NCBI GenBank assembly: GCA_937891245.1
Contig: CALAGB010000306.1
Coordinates: forward strand, 1 to 15,924
DNA from: an uncultured Thermomicrobiales bacterium
GTDB taxonomy: Bacteria; Chloroflexota; Chloroflexia; Thermomicrobiales; Thermomicrobiaceae
Length of the DNA: 15,924 nt
Direction of reading: 5' to 3'
Positions 7,057 through 14,841 of the stretch are shown in pieces. Positions within the stretch are counted from its first letter, which is position 1. Each line of letters starts with the position of its first letter. The notes under the pieces are model-generated. The model did not search any database. It worked only from the letters and a program-made list of their open reading frames with translations, and had not been told where the DNA came from. Made by a program: the position numbers and the translations under genes.

Positions 7057-7296
7057 GTGGCAGACGTTCGGATTGAAGTGACGCGCAACGGCTCGTATCA
7101 TGTGGTCGGCCCGGTGACCGTGGTCGATCATAAGGGGAACGAAGTGGTCCTCGACGGCGAAGATATCTGGCTCTGCCGCTGTGGACACTCCGAAACCAAG
7201 CCGTTCTGCGATGGATCGCATCGCCGCGTCGGCTTCAAGGGAGCGATCGCGGATTCGGTTGAACTGCGTATGAAGGAAGAACCGGCCGCTGAATAA
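7057..7296 (+). CDS. CDGSH-type iron-sulfur protein
   Basis: A 79-residue protein with the CDGSH domain, a 2Fe-2S fold with unusual three-Cys one-His ligation. Ligands are Cys40, Cys42, Cys51 and His55 in CRCGHSETKPFCDGSH. Such proteins (mitoNEET relatives) act in electron or cluster transfer. The reading frame is open far upstream, but GAGGAGGAG (7042-7050) with a 6-nt spacer places the start at GTG 7057, just before the conserved region; the upstream in-frame sequence does not look like protein. It lies 121 bp upstream of a Rieske ferredoxin gene on the same strand and may share its transcript. Physiological partners are unknown, but a ferredoxin reductase two genes downstream is an obvious candidate. 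Confidence 0.92.
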   Translation: MADVRIEVTRNGSYHVVGPVTVVDHKGNEVVLDGEDIWLCRCGHSETKPFCDGSHRRVGFKGAIADSVELRMKEEPAAE

Positions 7297-7352
7297 CGCG
7301 AAGTTTGTTACAGCGCAACCTGCGCTCGGGCCGCTGGCGCTAAACTATGAGA

Positions 7353-7375
7353 TCGGGGCGGACCGTCCGCCCCGA
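7353..7375. repeat. Near-perfect GC-rich dyad between the CDGSH and Rieske genes
   Basis: TCGGGGCGGAC, one central C, then GTCCGCCCCGA: 11-bp arms around a single base, which as RNA would form about a 10-bp stem with a 3-nt loop. It is 57 nt after the CDGSH stop and 43 nt before the Rieske start. It has no T-tract, so it may be a weak terminator or attenuator, or a protein-binding dyad. Confidence 0.55.
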
Positions 7376-7417
7376 AGCGCTATAACCAGGTTTTCCGCAG
7401 AGAAATGGAGCATTGAC

Positions 7418-7753
7418 ATGCCGGTACCCGAAGGATATGTCTTCGCGATGTCCTCGGCCGATCTGGAAGAAGGTGGCATCTACCCCTTCTCGGTCGATGA
7501 GGAAGATCGCATCGTTTGTATGGTTGACGGCGAAGTGTTCGCACTCGACGGCATCTGCACGCACGAGTATGCCGAATTGGCCGATGGCGAGATTGAAGAC
7601 CATACACTCTGGTGTCCGTTGCATTCGTCCGGCTTCAACGTCTGCAGCGGCAAGGCGACGAACCTGCCGGCGGTGATCGCGCTGCCGACCTATGACGTGC
7701 GCGTCGAGGACGACGCCGTCTACGTCTCGCGCGAACCGAAGGCCCAGGGCTGA
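7418..7753 (+). CDS. Rieske [2Fe-2S] ferredoxin (aromatic-dioxygenase type)
   Basis: Small soluble Rieske ferredoxin of 111 residues, the usual length for BphA3/BphF-type proteins that carry electrons from a flavoprotein reductase to an oxygenase. Ligands are Cys47 and His49 in CTHEYAELADG and Cys66 and His69 in CPLHSSGFNVCSG. No leader peptide is visible, so it should be cytosolic. GGAG lies 7 nt before the ATG. The stop and the start of the reductase gene overlap by one base (TGATG), implying coupled synthesis of the pair. No oxygenase alpha or beta subunit lies in this window, so the electron acceptor is unknown. Confidence 0.94.
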   Translation: MPVPEGYVFAMSSADLEEGGIYPFSVDEEDRIVCMVDGEVFALDGICTHEYAELADGEIEDHTLWCPLHSSGFNVCSGKATNLPAVIALPTYDVRVEDDAVYVSREPKAQG

Positions 7754-8994
7754 TGACAGCCAACCGGCGTTTCGTGATCGTTGGGGCCGGACTTGCCGGT
7801 CATAGCGCCGCGACGACCCTGCGGCAACACGGTTTCGATGGTGATGTCATCCTCATCGGGGATGAACCAACCCGACCGTATGAACGCCCGCCGCTCTCCA
7901 AGCAATTTCTGCAAGGCGTACGGAGCGCCGACGAACTCTATTTCCACACGCTGGAGCAGTACGCCGAGCTCGGAATCGAACTGAAGCTCGGGCGCCGCGC
8001 GGTCGGGCTCGATACCGCCCGGCAGCAGTTAACGCTCGATACCGGCGAGCGCGTCGACTACGACAAGCTACTGCTCGCCACCGGTGCCAGCCCGATCCGC
8101 CTGCGCCAGCCCGGCTTCGATCTCCCCGGCGTTCATTACCTGCGCACCCTGGCTGACGCGTCCGAGTTGGGCGATCAGCTCCGCGGCGGCGAGCGGCGGG
8201 TCGTCGTCATCGGTGCCGGTTTCATCGGCTCGGAAGTCGCCGCCAGCGCCCGGATGCTCGGCAACACCGTGCATCTCGTCGATCTGCTACCGCTGCCAAT
8301 GGTGACCGCGCTCGGCGATACGCTGGGCGAACTCTTCGCCGAAGTTCATCGCCGTCAGGGGGTTGCACTGCACATGCTCAGTCGCGTCGATGAACTGCGC
8401 GGCTCCGGGAGTGTCGAAGCGGCGGTACTGGCGGGTGGACAGGAGATCGGCTGCGATCTGGTGATCGTCGGTGTCGGCGTGCGTCCAAACGTCGAGTTGG
8501 CGCGCGAAGCGGGTATCGAAATCGACAACGGCATCGTCGTCAACGAGCTTGGCGAGACCTCGGCACCAAATGTCTACGCGGCGGGCGACGTCGCGCACTG
8601 GTGGCACCCCGGTCACGGTCAGCGCTTCCGCGTCGAGCACTATGACAACGCCGGTGAGCATGGCATGGCCGCCGCCCGCTCGATGCTCGGTGTCGGTGAG
8701 CCGTATGTCCCGCTCCCGTACTTCTGGTCAGATCAGTACGACATCAACCTGCAATACGTCGGCTATCCGGAAGCCTGGGACGAACTCGTGCTGCGCGGCG
8801 ATCTCGATGCGTTCGCCGTCACCGCCTTCTTCCTGCGCGAGGGGCAAGTCTGCGCGGCGGCGACCGTCAACCGGCCCCGCGAACTCCGTTCGGCGCGACG
8901 CATCTGTGAAGCCCGCGCCGTCGTCGACCCCGCCATCCTCGCCGACGAGGGTACCGACCTACGCGCGTTATCCCGCAGTCTGGGCAAGAAGTAG
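7753..8994 (+). CDS. FAD-dependent ferredoxin reductase (BphA4/rubredoxin reductase type)
   Basis: Pyridine-nucleotide-dependent flavoprotein of 413 residues, standard for the BphA4/putidaredoxin reductase group. It has the FAD dinucleotide motif GAGLAG (11-16), PYERPPLSK (typical of this group), an NAD(P)H-binding motif GAGFIG (154-159), the second FAD motif AAGDVAHW with Asp279, and a C-terminal reductase domain with FWSDQYDINLQYVG. It should oxidise NADH or NADPH and reduce the Rieske ferredoxin encoded directly upstream with a one-base overlap. Its substrate chain beyond the ferredoxin is not visible. The upstream CDGSH gene may be a further electron acceptor, which is inference. Confidence 0.95.
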   Translation: MTANRRFVIVGAGLAGHSAATTLRQHGFDGDVILIGDEPTRPYERPPLSKQFLQGVRSADELYFHTLEQYAELGIELKLGRRAVGLDTARQQLTLDTGERVDYDKLLLATGASPIRLRQPGFDLPGVHYLRTLADASELGDQLRGGERRVVVIGAGFIGSEVAASARMLGNTVHLVDLLPLPMVTALGDTLGELFAEVHRRQGVALHMLSRVDELRGSGSVEAAVLAGGQEIGCDLVIVGVGVRPNVELAREAGIEIDNGIVVNELGETSAPNVYAAGDVAHWWHPGHGQRFRVEHYDNAGEHGMAAARSMLGVGEPYVPLPYFWSDQYDINLQYVGYPEAWDELVLRGDLDAFAVTAFFLREGQVCAAATVNRPRELRSARRICEARAVVDPAILADEGTDLRALSRSLGKK

Positions 8995-9027
8995 TTCCTC
9001 CCGCAGGGACGCGCCTCCGTGCCTCCC

Positions 9028-9125
9028 TGTCATTCTGATCCGCAGCGAAGAGTCTCTTTTACGTTATCCCAAGCGGTAAGCAACGGATACGGGGAGGAGA
9101 TCCTTCACTGTGGTTCAGGATGTCA
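9028..9125. repeat. Dispersed palindromic element, complete copy
   Basis: Left arm 9028-9056 (TGTCATTCTGATCCGCAGCG, then AAGAGTCTC) and right arm 9097-9125 are imperfect inverted repeats, 22 of 29 positions matching by hand alignment. The same consensus recurs at 15705-15805 and in degenerate form at 6807-6832 and 4602-4656. It fills the spacer between the convergent reductase and glycosyltransferase genes. Similar TCATTC(T/C)GA...GCAGCGA sequences are, from memory, common in several bacterial groups; no transposase is encoded here. Confidence 0.75.
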
Positions 9126-9168
9126 AAGTGATGCGTTCCCGCGTCTCTGCGCGAGTTATCTCGTTCTC

Positions 9169-10896
9169 TCACGGTCCCGGCAGCGGCGTCAGCTGACCGT
9201 TGGCGTAGCGGTAGTAGCGGCGGCCGGGGTATTCGGCCATGAGTTGACTGTTGGCATCGCCCTGGTCGATGGCGTAGACGATGTCCGTGTTGAGCGCAGG
9301 AGTGTTCTGGGAGAAAAACGGTGCGTAGTCGGTCCATTGCTCTTCGTGGACGAAGACGACCGCATTGCTGATGCCGGCCGCCTCCACCACCCGCAGGCCG
9401 TTCGCGTTGATGTTGTACCAGTTGGTGAACTCGCGGAAACGGGCCGGCGCGAAGTTATTGAAGTTCCAGAGCGTCAGTCCGGCGACGACGATCAGTAAGG
9501 CGGCCGATGTCCATACGCGCGCCAGCGGCAAGCGCGGCACGGCACGGCGGACGAGGACCGCGAGCAGCGATGCGAACCCGAGAATACCGCGTGAACTGAG
9601 CAGCACCATCGCCCCGATCGCCTCGAAGTAGTAGCGCGGGCCGTACATCAGGCCGGGCGTCCAGTAGGCAATATGCACCACGATCAGACTCACGATCATG
9701 CCGGTCAGCAGGAGATCCCAGACTTCAGGCGCCAGTCGCGGGGCCGACTGCCGGTCGTCGCGGCGCGCCGCGAGGTAGCTGCCGCCCCGCCAGAGAAGCC
9801 CGACGATCGCCAGAAAGAAGCCGAAGTAGAGCGGAACGAGGCTGAGGTGCCCCGGCCAGCCGTAGAGGTAGTGGCCGAGCTGGTCGACGTCGATGCGCGT
9901 ATCGAGCTTGCCGGCCGCGAAGGTGTGGCCGCCGATGCCGACATCCGGCCCGAACCCGATCTTGTCGTACGGCCACCAGAGTTGATAGGCGAACTTCGTC
10001 CCATGGCCGGTGGTGATGCGGTTGTACTGCAGCATGCCGAGCGCGAATGGCAGGAAGGTGAGCGCCATCAGGCCGTACTCACGCAGGCGCCGCCAGTTGA
10101 ACCCAAGATCGAGCAGCGCCCAGACGACAAACGGGATGCCGATGCCGACGGCCGTGAGCGGCCGCGAGATGAAGAGCATACCGATCACGGCACCGGCCAG
10201 CGCCGCTCGCCAGAGCGCACGGGTACGCCGGGTCGACTCGAAGAGGAGCAGAAACAAGGTCGTCCAGAAAAGCGTCGTCGTATGCGACATAAAGGAGCCA
10301 GATTGCAACAGGAAGAAGGGGGAAGCGACGAGCAGCGCCGACGCCAGCAGCCCGGTTGGCGCGTCAAACAGCCGGCGCCCAGCGGCGAAGATGAGCCAAA
10401 CGGTCAGGGCACCAATCAGCGGATTGAGCAGCCACGGCCGTCCGGTCAGGACGCCCAGCGCCAGCACAGCGGGATAGCCGGGTGGATATTTGCCGAACCA
10501 GTGTCCGTCGCGGATGATGACAAAGGGAATCTGGAAAAAGACAGGCTGGCTCGGCGGGGTCGCGAGCAGATGGCCCGAGGCGATCGTTTTCGCCTGAAAG
10601 AGGAAGGCGACGTCGTCCTCGACGTGCGGCAGGCGATCGAACACCCGCGTCGCAACCCAGGCGGACGCGCTGAACGAGACGAGGCAGAGCAGATAGGCGG
10701 CGACCCCGATGCCGGGATCCCAGTCTCGAAGGCGCGCACGTAGATTGAGCCGAGATTCGAACTCCGGGCGCGTTTCCTGCTTTCTCTCCAATTGCGGGGC
10801 GGCAACCCCGGCGTCATGTTCGGCGTTCACGCGTTGAATGATACGACGGTTCCGGCAACGAACGTGGCTGCGTTTACCGCCCAGCCACTGGTACAC
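9169..10896 (-). CDS. GT39/ArnT-like membrane glycosyltransferase
   Basis: Polytopic membrane protein of up to 575 residues with the GT-C layout: a first transmembrane helix near 62-84, a periplasmic loop with the acidic motif HVEDDVAF (catalytic-type Asp/Glu 93-95), the YPPGYPAVLALG segment (137-148) typical of the PMT/ArnT/GT39 group, about ten further hydrophobic helices, and a soluble C-terminal tail of roughly 100 residues. Such enzymes transfer a sugar from a polyprenyl-phosphate donor to lipid or protein on the outer face of the membrane; donor and acceptor are unknown. The start is uncertain: GTG at 10896 and GTG at 10830 are both in frame and neither has a clear Shine-Dalgarno, but both precede the first helix. 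Transcribed alone, divergently from the P-type ATPase. Confidence 0.88.
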   Translation of the reverse strand: MYQWLGGKRSHVRCRNRRIIQRVNAEHDAGVAAPQLERKQETRPEFESRLNLRARLRDWDPGIGVAAYLLCLVSFSASAWVATRVFDRLPHVEDDVAFLFQAKTIASGHLLATPPSQPVFFQIPFVIIRDGHWFGKYPPGYPAVLALGVLTGRPWLLNPLIGALTVWLIFAAGRRLFDAPTGLLASALLVASPFFLLQSGSFMSHTTTLFWTTLFLLLFESTRRTRALWRAALAGAVIGMLFISRPLTAVGIGIPFVVWALLDLGFNWRRLREYGLMALTFLPFALGMLQYNRITTGHGTKFAYQLWWPYDKIGFGPDVGIGGHTFAAGKLDTRIDVDQLGHYLYGWPGHLSLVPLYFGFFLAIVGLLWRGGSYLAARRDDRQSAPRLAPEVWDLLLTGMIVSLIVVHIAYWTPGLMYGPRYYFEAIGAMVLLSSRGILGFASLLAVLVRRAVPRLPLARVWTSAALLIVVAGLTLWNFNNFAPARFREFTNWYNINANGLRVVEAAGISNAVVFVHEEQWTDYAPFFSQNTPALNTDIVYAIDQGDANSQLMAEYPGRRYYRYANGQLTPLPGP

Positions 10897-11048
10897 TCAC
10901 GACGGATATCGCGCTTCAGACGAGTTTGGGCAAATCGCGTGAATCTTGATGGGACGGATCTCCTCTTCGTAACAGTCACCGCAACCATCACCCGCGCGGA
11001 ACACGTGCGCCGGCCGGCGGTGAACGCGCTCGTATTGTCCATGCCTCG

Positions 11049-11067
11049 TGAGGCGCGCGACGCCTCA
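11049..11067. promoter_or_regulatory. Dyad at the start of the P-type ATPase gene
   Basis: TGAGGCG (11049-11055) and CGCCTCA (11061-11067) form a 7-bp inverted repeat with a 5-nt centre, its last base being the A of the ATG at 11067. As RNA it would occlude the start; as DNA it could be an operator. No clear promoter was seen in the 170-bp divergent spacer. Low confidence. Confidence 0.3.
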
Positions 11068-11170
11068 TGACCGCGGCCGGCAACACGACCCGCATGATGT
11101 CCCGTCATCAGGGGCTTTCAGCCGGTGAGGTCATCGCCCGCCGGTCGCGCGGCGAGGGGAACATCGCGCC
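11067..11170 (+). pseudogene. N-terminal fragment of the P-type ATPase, separated by a frameshift
   Basis: From ATG 11067 (or 11094/11097) this frame reads HQGLSAGEVIARRSRGEGNI, the classic cation-ATPase N-terminus of the GLTxxEVxxRxxxGxxN type, and then loses homology after Ala-Pro near 11170. The continuation KETSRTYGRILRENALSF is found in the next frame starting at 11171. Inserting one A between 11170 and 11173 (CCAAGG to CCAAAGG) joins them into Ala-Pro-Lys-Glu-Thr. So one base is missing, either a true mutation or a sequence error. No slippery heptamer is present, so programmed shifting is unlikely. Confidence 0.75.
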
Positions 11171-11254
11171 AAGGAGACGAGCCGCACCTACGGCCGTATC
11201 CTGCGCGAAAACGCGCTTTCATTCATCAACATCCTGCTCTTCGCCATCGCCATC

Positions 11255-13585
11255 ATGCTCGTCGCGCTCGGCCTCTACAGCGACGCGATCCTCACGGCCG
11301 GCCTGGTCCTCTTCAACGTCGTCGTCGGCATCTTCCAGGAAGCGCGTGCCAAATGGAAGCTCGACGGTATCGCCCTCCTTAACCGGCCGACCGCCACCGT
11401 CCTGCGCGACGGACAGGAACAGGAGATCTCGCCGGACGATCTGGTACGGGGCGACCTCATCGTGCTCCACCCCGGCGATCAGATTGTCGTCGATGGCGTG
11501 CTGGTTGAAACCGGGCGGCTCGATGTCGACGAATCGCTGCTGACCGGTGAATCCGATCGCGTGTCGAAAAAGCCAGGCGATACCGTGCTTTCCGGCAGCT
11601 TCTGCATCAACGGTAGCGGTCTGTACGAAGCGACCCGCGTCGGTGAGCAGAGCATGGCCCAGCAAATTACCTCCGGCGCGCGCGTCTTCCGGCAGATCCG
11701 CACACCGCTGCAAAACGATGTGCGCCTCGTTATCCAAATCGCCGCCGTCGCCATCGTCGTGCTTGCCATACTGGTCGCCAACAACTTCCGGCATCTCTAT
11801 CACACACTCCCGCTCGTCGAGAGCGTGCGCGCCGCTGCCGTCATCGTGGCGGTCGTGCCACAGGGGCTCTATGTCATGGTCGCGGTTACCTATGCGCTCG
11901 CCGCCATGCGTATGAGTGGGAAAGGCGTCCTCATCCAGCGCACCAACGCCGTCGAATCGATGTGCCATCTCGACATTCTTTGCATGGATAAGACCGGCAC
12001 ACTCACCACCAACAAACTTGAAGCGCACCGCTTCACGCCCTATGGCGACCTCGACGAGGAGCGATTGAAGACGCTCCTCGGTGTCTACGCCGCCAGCACC
12101 CCGGCGACCAACCATACGATCGACGCGTTGAGCGCCGCCTGCGGCGGGACGGCCTGCACCGTCGTGCAGGAGATACCGTTCGCATCGGAGCGCAAGTGGA
12201 GCGCGCTCTCGCTCGGCGGCGAGCACAACGGCTGGTACGTCCTCGGCGCGCCCGAAATGCTGCTGCCGCACGTCAAGCCGGGCACGGATATCGAAACGGT
12301 CATCGATGACTGGACGCATCAGGGTCTGCGCGTGCTCCTCTTCGCCGGGGCACCGATGACCAGCGCCCTCTCTGGACAGCAGGAACATCCGGTGCTGCCC
12401 AACCGCCTTGATCTCCTCGGCGCCGTCAGCTTTCGCGACGAACTCCGTCCGGAAGCCGAGGCGACGATTCAGGGTTTCTCCGAACTCGGCATTCGGATAA
12501 AGATCATTTCGGGCGACAGCCCCGACACCGTCGCATCCCTGGCACGGCAGGCGGGCATCAGCCATGCTACCCGTGCCGTCTCGGGCCTGCAACTCGATGG
12601 GCTGAACGATCTCGAATTCGAACAGATCGCGGTCGATGCGACCGTCTTTGGCCGCGTTACACCGCAGCAGAAAGAACGACTGATCCGCACGCTCAGCGAG
12701 AAGGGGCACTACGTCGCCATGATCGGCGATGGCGTCAACGACGTACTGGCGCTTAAGCAGGCGAAGCTGGCGATCGCCATGCGGAGCGGCAGTCAGGTGA
12801 CGCGCAGCGTCGCCGATCTGGTCTTGCTCGATGACTCATATTCGGTTCTGCCGCCGCTCTTCCAGGAAGGGCAACGCATTCTCACCGGCATGCAGGACAT
12901 CGTGCGTCTCTTCCTGGTGCGCATGCTGACCGTCGCCTTCGTCGTTCTCGGCACCTCGCTCTTCGGGGAACGCTTCCCGATTCTGCCGCAGCATAACGGC
13001 GTACTGGCGCTTCTGACGGTCGGTATCCCGACACTGGCGCTCGCGCTCTGGGCGAAGCCGGGAACGCCGGTCAAGAGCCTGCTGAAATCGGCAGCACCGT
13101 TCGTCGTGCCGGCCTCGATCACGATCGCCGTCGTCTCGCTGGCGCTCTATGCGCTCTTCGAATCGTTGACGGCCGACGTCGAACTGGCGCGCACCGTCCT
13201 CACAACTACGATGGTCTTCTGCGGCCTCCTCCTCATCCCGTTCCTCGAACCACCGACCGAAGCCTGGGTCGCGGCCCACGAACTGAATGGCGACTGGCGC
13301 CCGACCATTCTGGCGGCAGCGATGTTCGGGCTCTATTTCATCTTCATGGGGGTGCCGCAGTTCCGCCACTTTTATCATCTGGAACTGCTCGGGCCGGCCG
13401 ACCTTATCGTGATCACGTTCGTCGTGATCGGCTGGGCGTCGGTGCAGCGCTTCATCTGGCGCCTGAAACTCTTTGATCGCGGTGCCGCGCACTGGGCGCG
13501 TATCCAGCGCTGGGCACGTCGCGAACCGGAAGCTACGCTCGTACTACCCTCGACTCCCACGTCGCCCGACGACCCAACCAATTAG
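11255..13585 (+). CDS. CtpE-like P-type cation-transporting ATPase, main reading frame
   Basis: Membrane cation pump. Homologous sequence in this frame runs from about 11171; 11255 is the first in-frame ATG and lies inside the first membrane helix, so a product starting there would lack its N-terminus. In order: A-domain with DESLLTGES (TGES at 11543-11554), helix M4 motif VPQGL (11855-11869), phosphorylation motif MDKTGTLTTNK (Asp at 11987-11989), nucleotide-binding region with KWSALS and GLRVLLF, hinge GDGVND (12725-12742), and about six C-terminal helices. Repaired, the protein would be about 840 residues. Overall order and segments resemble mycobacterial CtpE, reported as a calcium pump; the cation here is not certain, because the usual PEGL is PQGL. 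The last 42 bp overlap the convergent YihY-family gene. Confidence 0.88.
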   Translation: MLVALGLYSDAILTAGLVLFNVVVGIFQEARAKWKLDGIALLNRPTATVLRDGQEQEISPDDLVRGDLIVLHPGDQIVVDGVLVETGRLDVDESLLTGESDRVSKKPGDTVLSGSFCINGSGLYEATRVGEQSMAQQITSGARVFRQIRTPLQNDVRLVIQIAAVAIVVLAILVANNFRHLYHTLPLVESVRAAAVIVAVVPQGLYVMVAVTYALAAMRMSGKGVLIQRTNAVESMCHLDILCMDKTGTLTTNKLEAHRFTPYGDLDEERLKTLLGVYAASTPATNHTIDALSAACGGTACTVVQEIPFASERKWSALSLGGEHNGWYVLGAPEMLLPHVKPGTDIETVIDDWTHQGLRVLLFAGAPMTSALSGQQEHPVLPNRLDLLGAVSFRDELRPEAEATIQGFSELGIRIKIISGDSPDTVASLARQAGISHATRAVSGLQLDGLNDLEFEQIAVDATVFGRVTPQQKERLIRTLSEKGHYVAMIGDGVNDVLALKQAKLAIAMRSGSQVTRSVADLVLLDDSYSVLPPLFQEGQRILTGMQDIVRLFLVRMLTVAFVVLGTSLFGERFPILPQHNGVLALLTVGIPTLALALWAKPGTPVKSLLKSAAPFVVPASITIAVVSLALYALFESLTADVELARTVLTTTMVFCGLLLIPFLEPPTEAWVAAHELNGDWRPTILAAAMFGLYFIFMGVPQFRHFYHLELLGPADLIVITFVVIGWASVQRFIWRLKLFDRGAAHWARIQRWARREPEATLVLPSTPTSPDDPTN

Positions 13586-14680
13586 GCCGGCAAGCCCCGC
13601 CGCAACCGCCGCGCCACCCGCCAGACGGGTCATTGGTGGTCGTGATTCAGGCTTGTATGCCGGATCAGCTGCTGAGGACGCGGGCACCGGCGTCAATACC
13701 GGAGTTGGGCGCGGCTCCGTTCGCGCGGCGATCGCCGCATGCGATTGATCTCGTGATGCTGTGGCGGGATTGCCTGCCACGGTCTTCCGCGCTTCATCGC
13801 TGCGTTTCAAGATGACAGCATTGAGCTCCGAGCCGAGCAAGAAGATCAGTCCGGTAACGTAGAGGAAGAAGAGGAGGACGACCAACGCGCCGAAGATGCC
13901 GTATGCACTGCCCGGATTCGAGACCGCCAGATAAAACTTGAAACCGAAGACGACGATCACCCAGAGCACGGTCGAAAAGATCGAACCGGGCGAGACCCAG
14001 CGCCAGTCCTGATCGATATTCGGCCCCAGATAAAAGAGGAGCGACAGGAAGAGCATGACCATAATGACAGCAGCCGGCCAACGGCCGATGTTCCAGAGAC
14101 TGGAAAAGAGCGAGCCAAGTCCGACCTTTTGGGCGATCCAGACGCCGATCTGGCGCCCGAAAACGAAGAGCACAAAGGCGGCATTGAACAGCACCAGAAA
14201 CAAAAGCGTCAGGCCGAGCGACAGTGCCTTCTTTTTGACGAACCCGCGTTCCTCATCGACATCATAGGTTCGATTCAGCCCTTTGATGAGCGACGTGACT
14301 GAGTTGGATGCCGACCAGAGCGCGATGATCAGCGTGACAGCGGCACCGATCGAGACAGCCCCACCGTTGGCCTTATTAATGGCGCTATCGATCGTCGAGT
14401 CGAAGACCGTCTTGAGGTCGGCCGGCGCCCGTTGATCGACGGTGCTGCGCAGAGTCTCGACAACGGGAATATCGGTAAACGTGTTGAGCATCGCCGCGCC
14501 GGTGACGAGCAGGATGAGGATTGGTGGAATCGCGAAGACGAGATGATACGCCGTTTCGGCCGCCATTCCGGGAAGATCATCGCTTTTGAACTCGGCCATG
14601 AAACGTTTGCCGAAATCCAGTGCGCGCTCTTTGAACGGCGATTCGCTTGTCCTGTGCCCAGCAGCTGCCTCGATGCCCAT
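13544..14680 (-). CDS. YihY/BrkB-family (UPF0761) inner-membrane protein
   Basis: Integral membrane protein of 378 residues; function of the family is not firmly known (once annotated as ribonuclease BN or serum-resistance BrkB). The characteristic N-terminal segment DDLPGMAAETAYHLVFAIPP leads into the first helix, and about six hydrophobic segments follow, including LWSASNSVTSLIKGLNRTYD and the conserved AYGIFGALVVLLFFLY. The C-terminal ~80 residues form a proline/alanine-rich linker and one extra hydrophobic glycine/alanine segment ending in basic residues (GRRGSRG). The ATG at 14680 is chosen because GGGGAG lies 4 nt upstream; the longer frame to 14779 adds unconserved sequence. Its 3' end overlaps the P-type ATPase gene by 42 bp, tail to tail. 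Confidence 0.92.
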   Translation of the reverse strand: MGIEAAAGHRTSESPFKERALDFGKRFMAEFKSDDLPGMAAETAYHLVFAIPPILILLVTGAAMLNTFTDIPVVETLRSTVDQRAPADLKTVFDSTIDSAINKANGGAVSIGAAVTLIIALWSASNSVTSLIKGLNRTYDVDEERGFVKKKALSLGLTLLFLVLFNAAFVLFVFGRQIGVWIAQKVGLGSLFSSLWNIGRWPAAVIMVMLFLSLLFYLGPNIDQDWRWVSPGSIFSTVLWVIVVFGFKFYLAVSNPGSAYGIFGALVVLLFFLYVTGLIFLLGSELNAVILKRSDEARKTVAGNPATASRDQSHAAIAARTEPRPTPVLTPVPASSAADPAYKPESRPPMTRLAGGAAVAAGLAGLIGWVVGRRGSRG

Positions 14681-14841
14681 CACACTCCCCGTATTACTTA
14701 GGTACGGACGATCGAGAGACCTGTTAGCTCGGCAGCTCGATGACGCACCGTGCGACCCCTTTCGCAACCGGCATGCCATCTGGCGGTTCGGAGATCGGTC
14801 GGCAGAGGGTGTGTCTAGCTCAGAAGCCTGACAGGCGCCGG

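Noticed and set aside
9673..10743. 356-codon open frame on the plus strand inside the glycosyltransferase gene
   Set aside because: Its product is almost wholly Arg/Glu/Asp/Gln/Pro, a shadow of hydrophobic codons on the other strand.
11160..11180. Programmed ribosomal frameshift in the P-type ATPase
   Set aside because: A -1 shift would restore the frame, but there is no X-XXY-YYZ slippery site and no evident stimulatory structure; a missing base is simpler.
11219..12709. 496-codon open frame on the minus strand inside the P-type ATPase gene
   Set aside because: It is antisense to a gene with all P-type ATPase motifs; the translation is charged low-complexity sequence, as expected of a GC-rich codon shadow.
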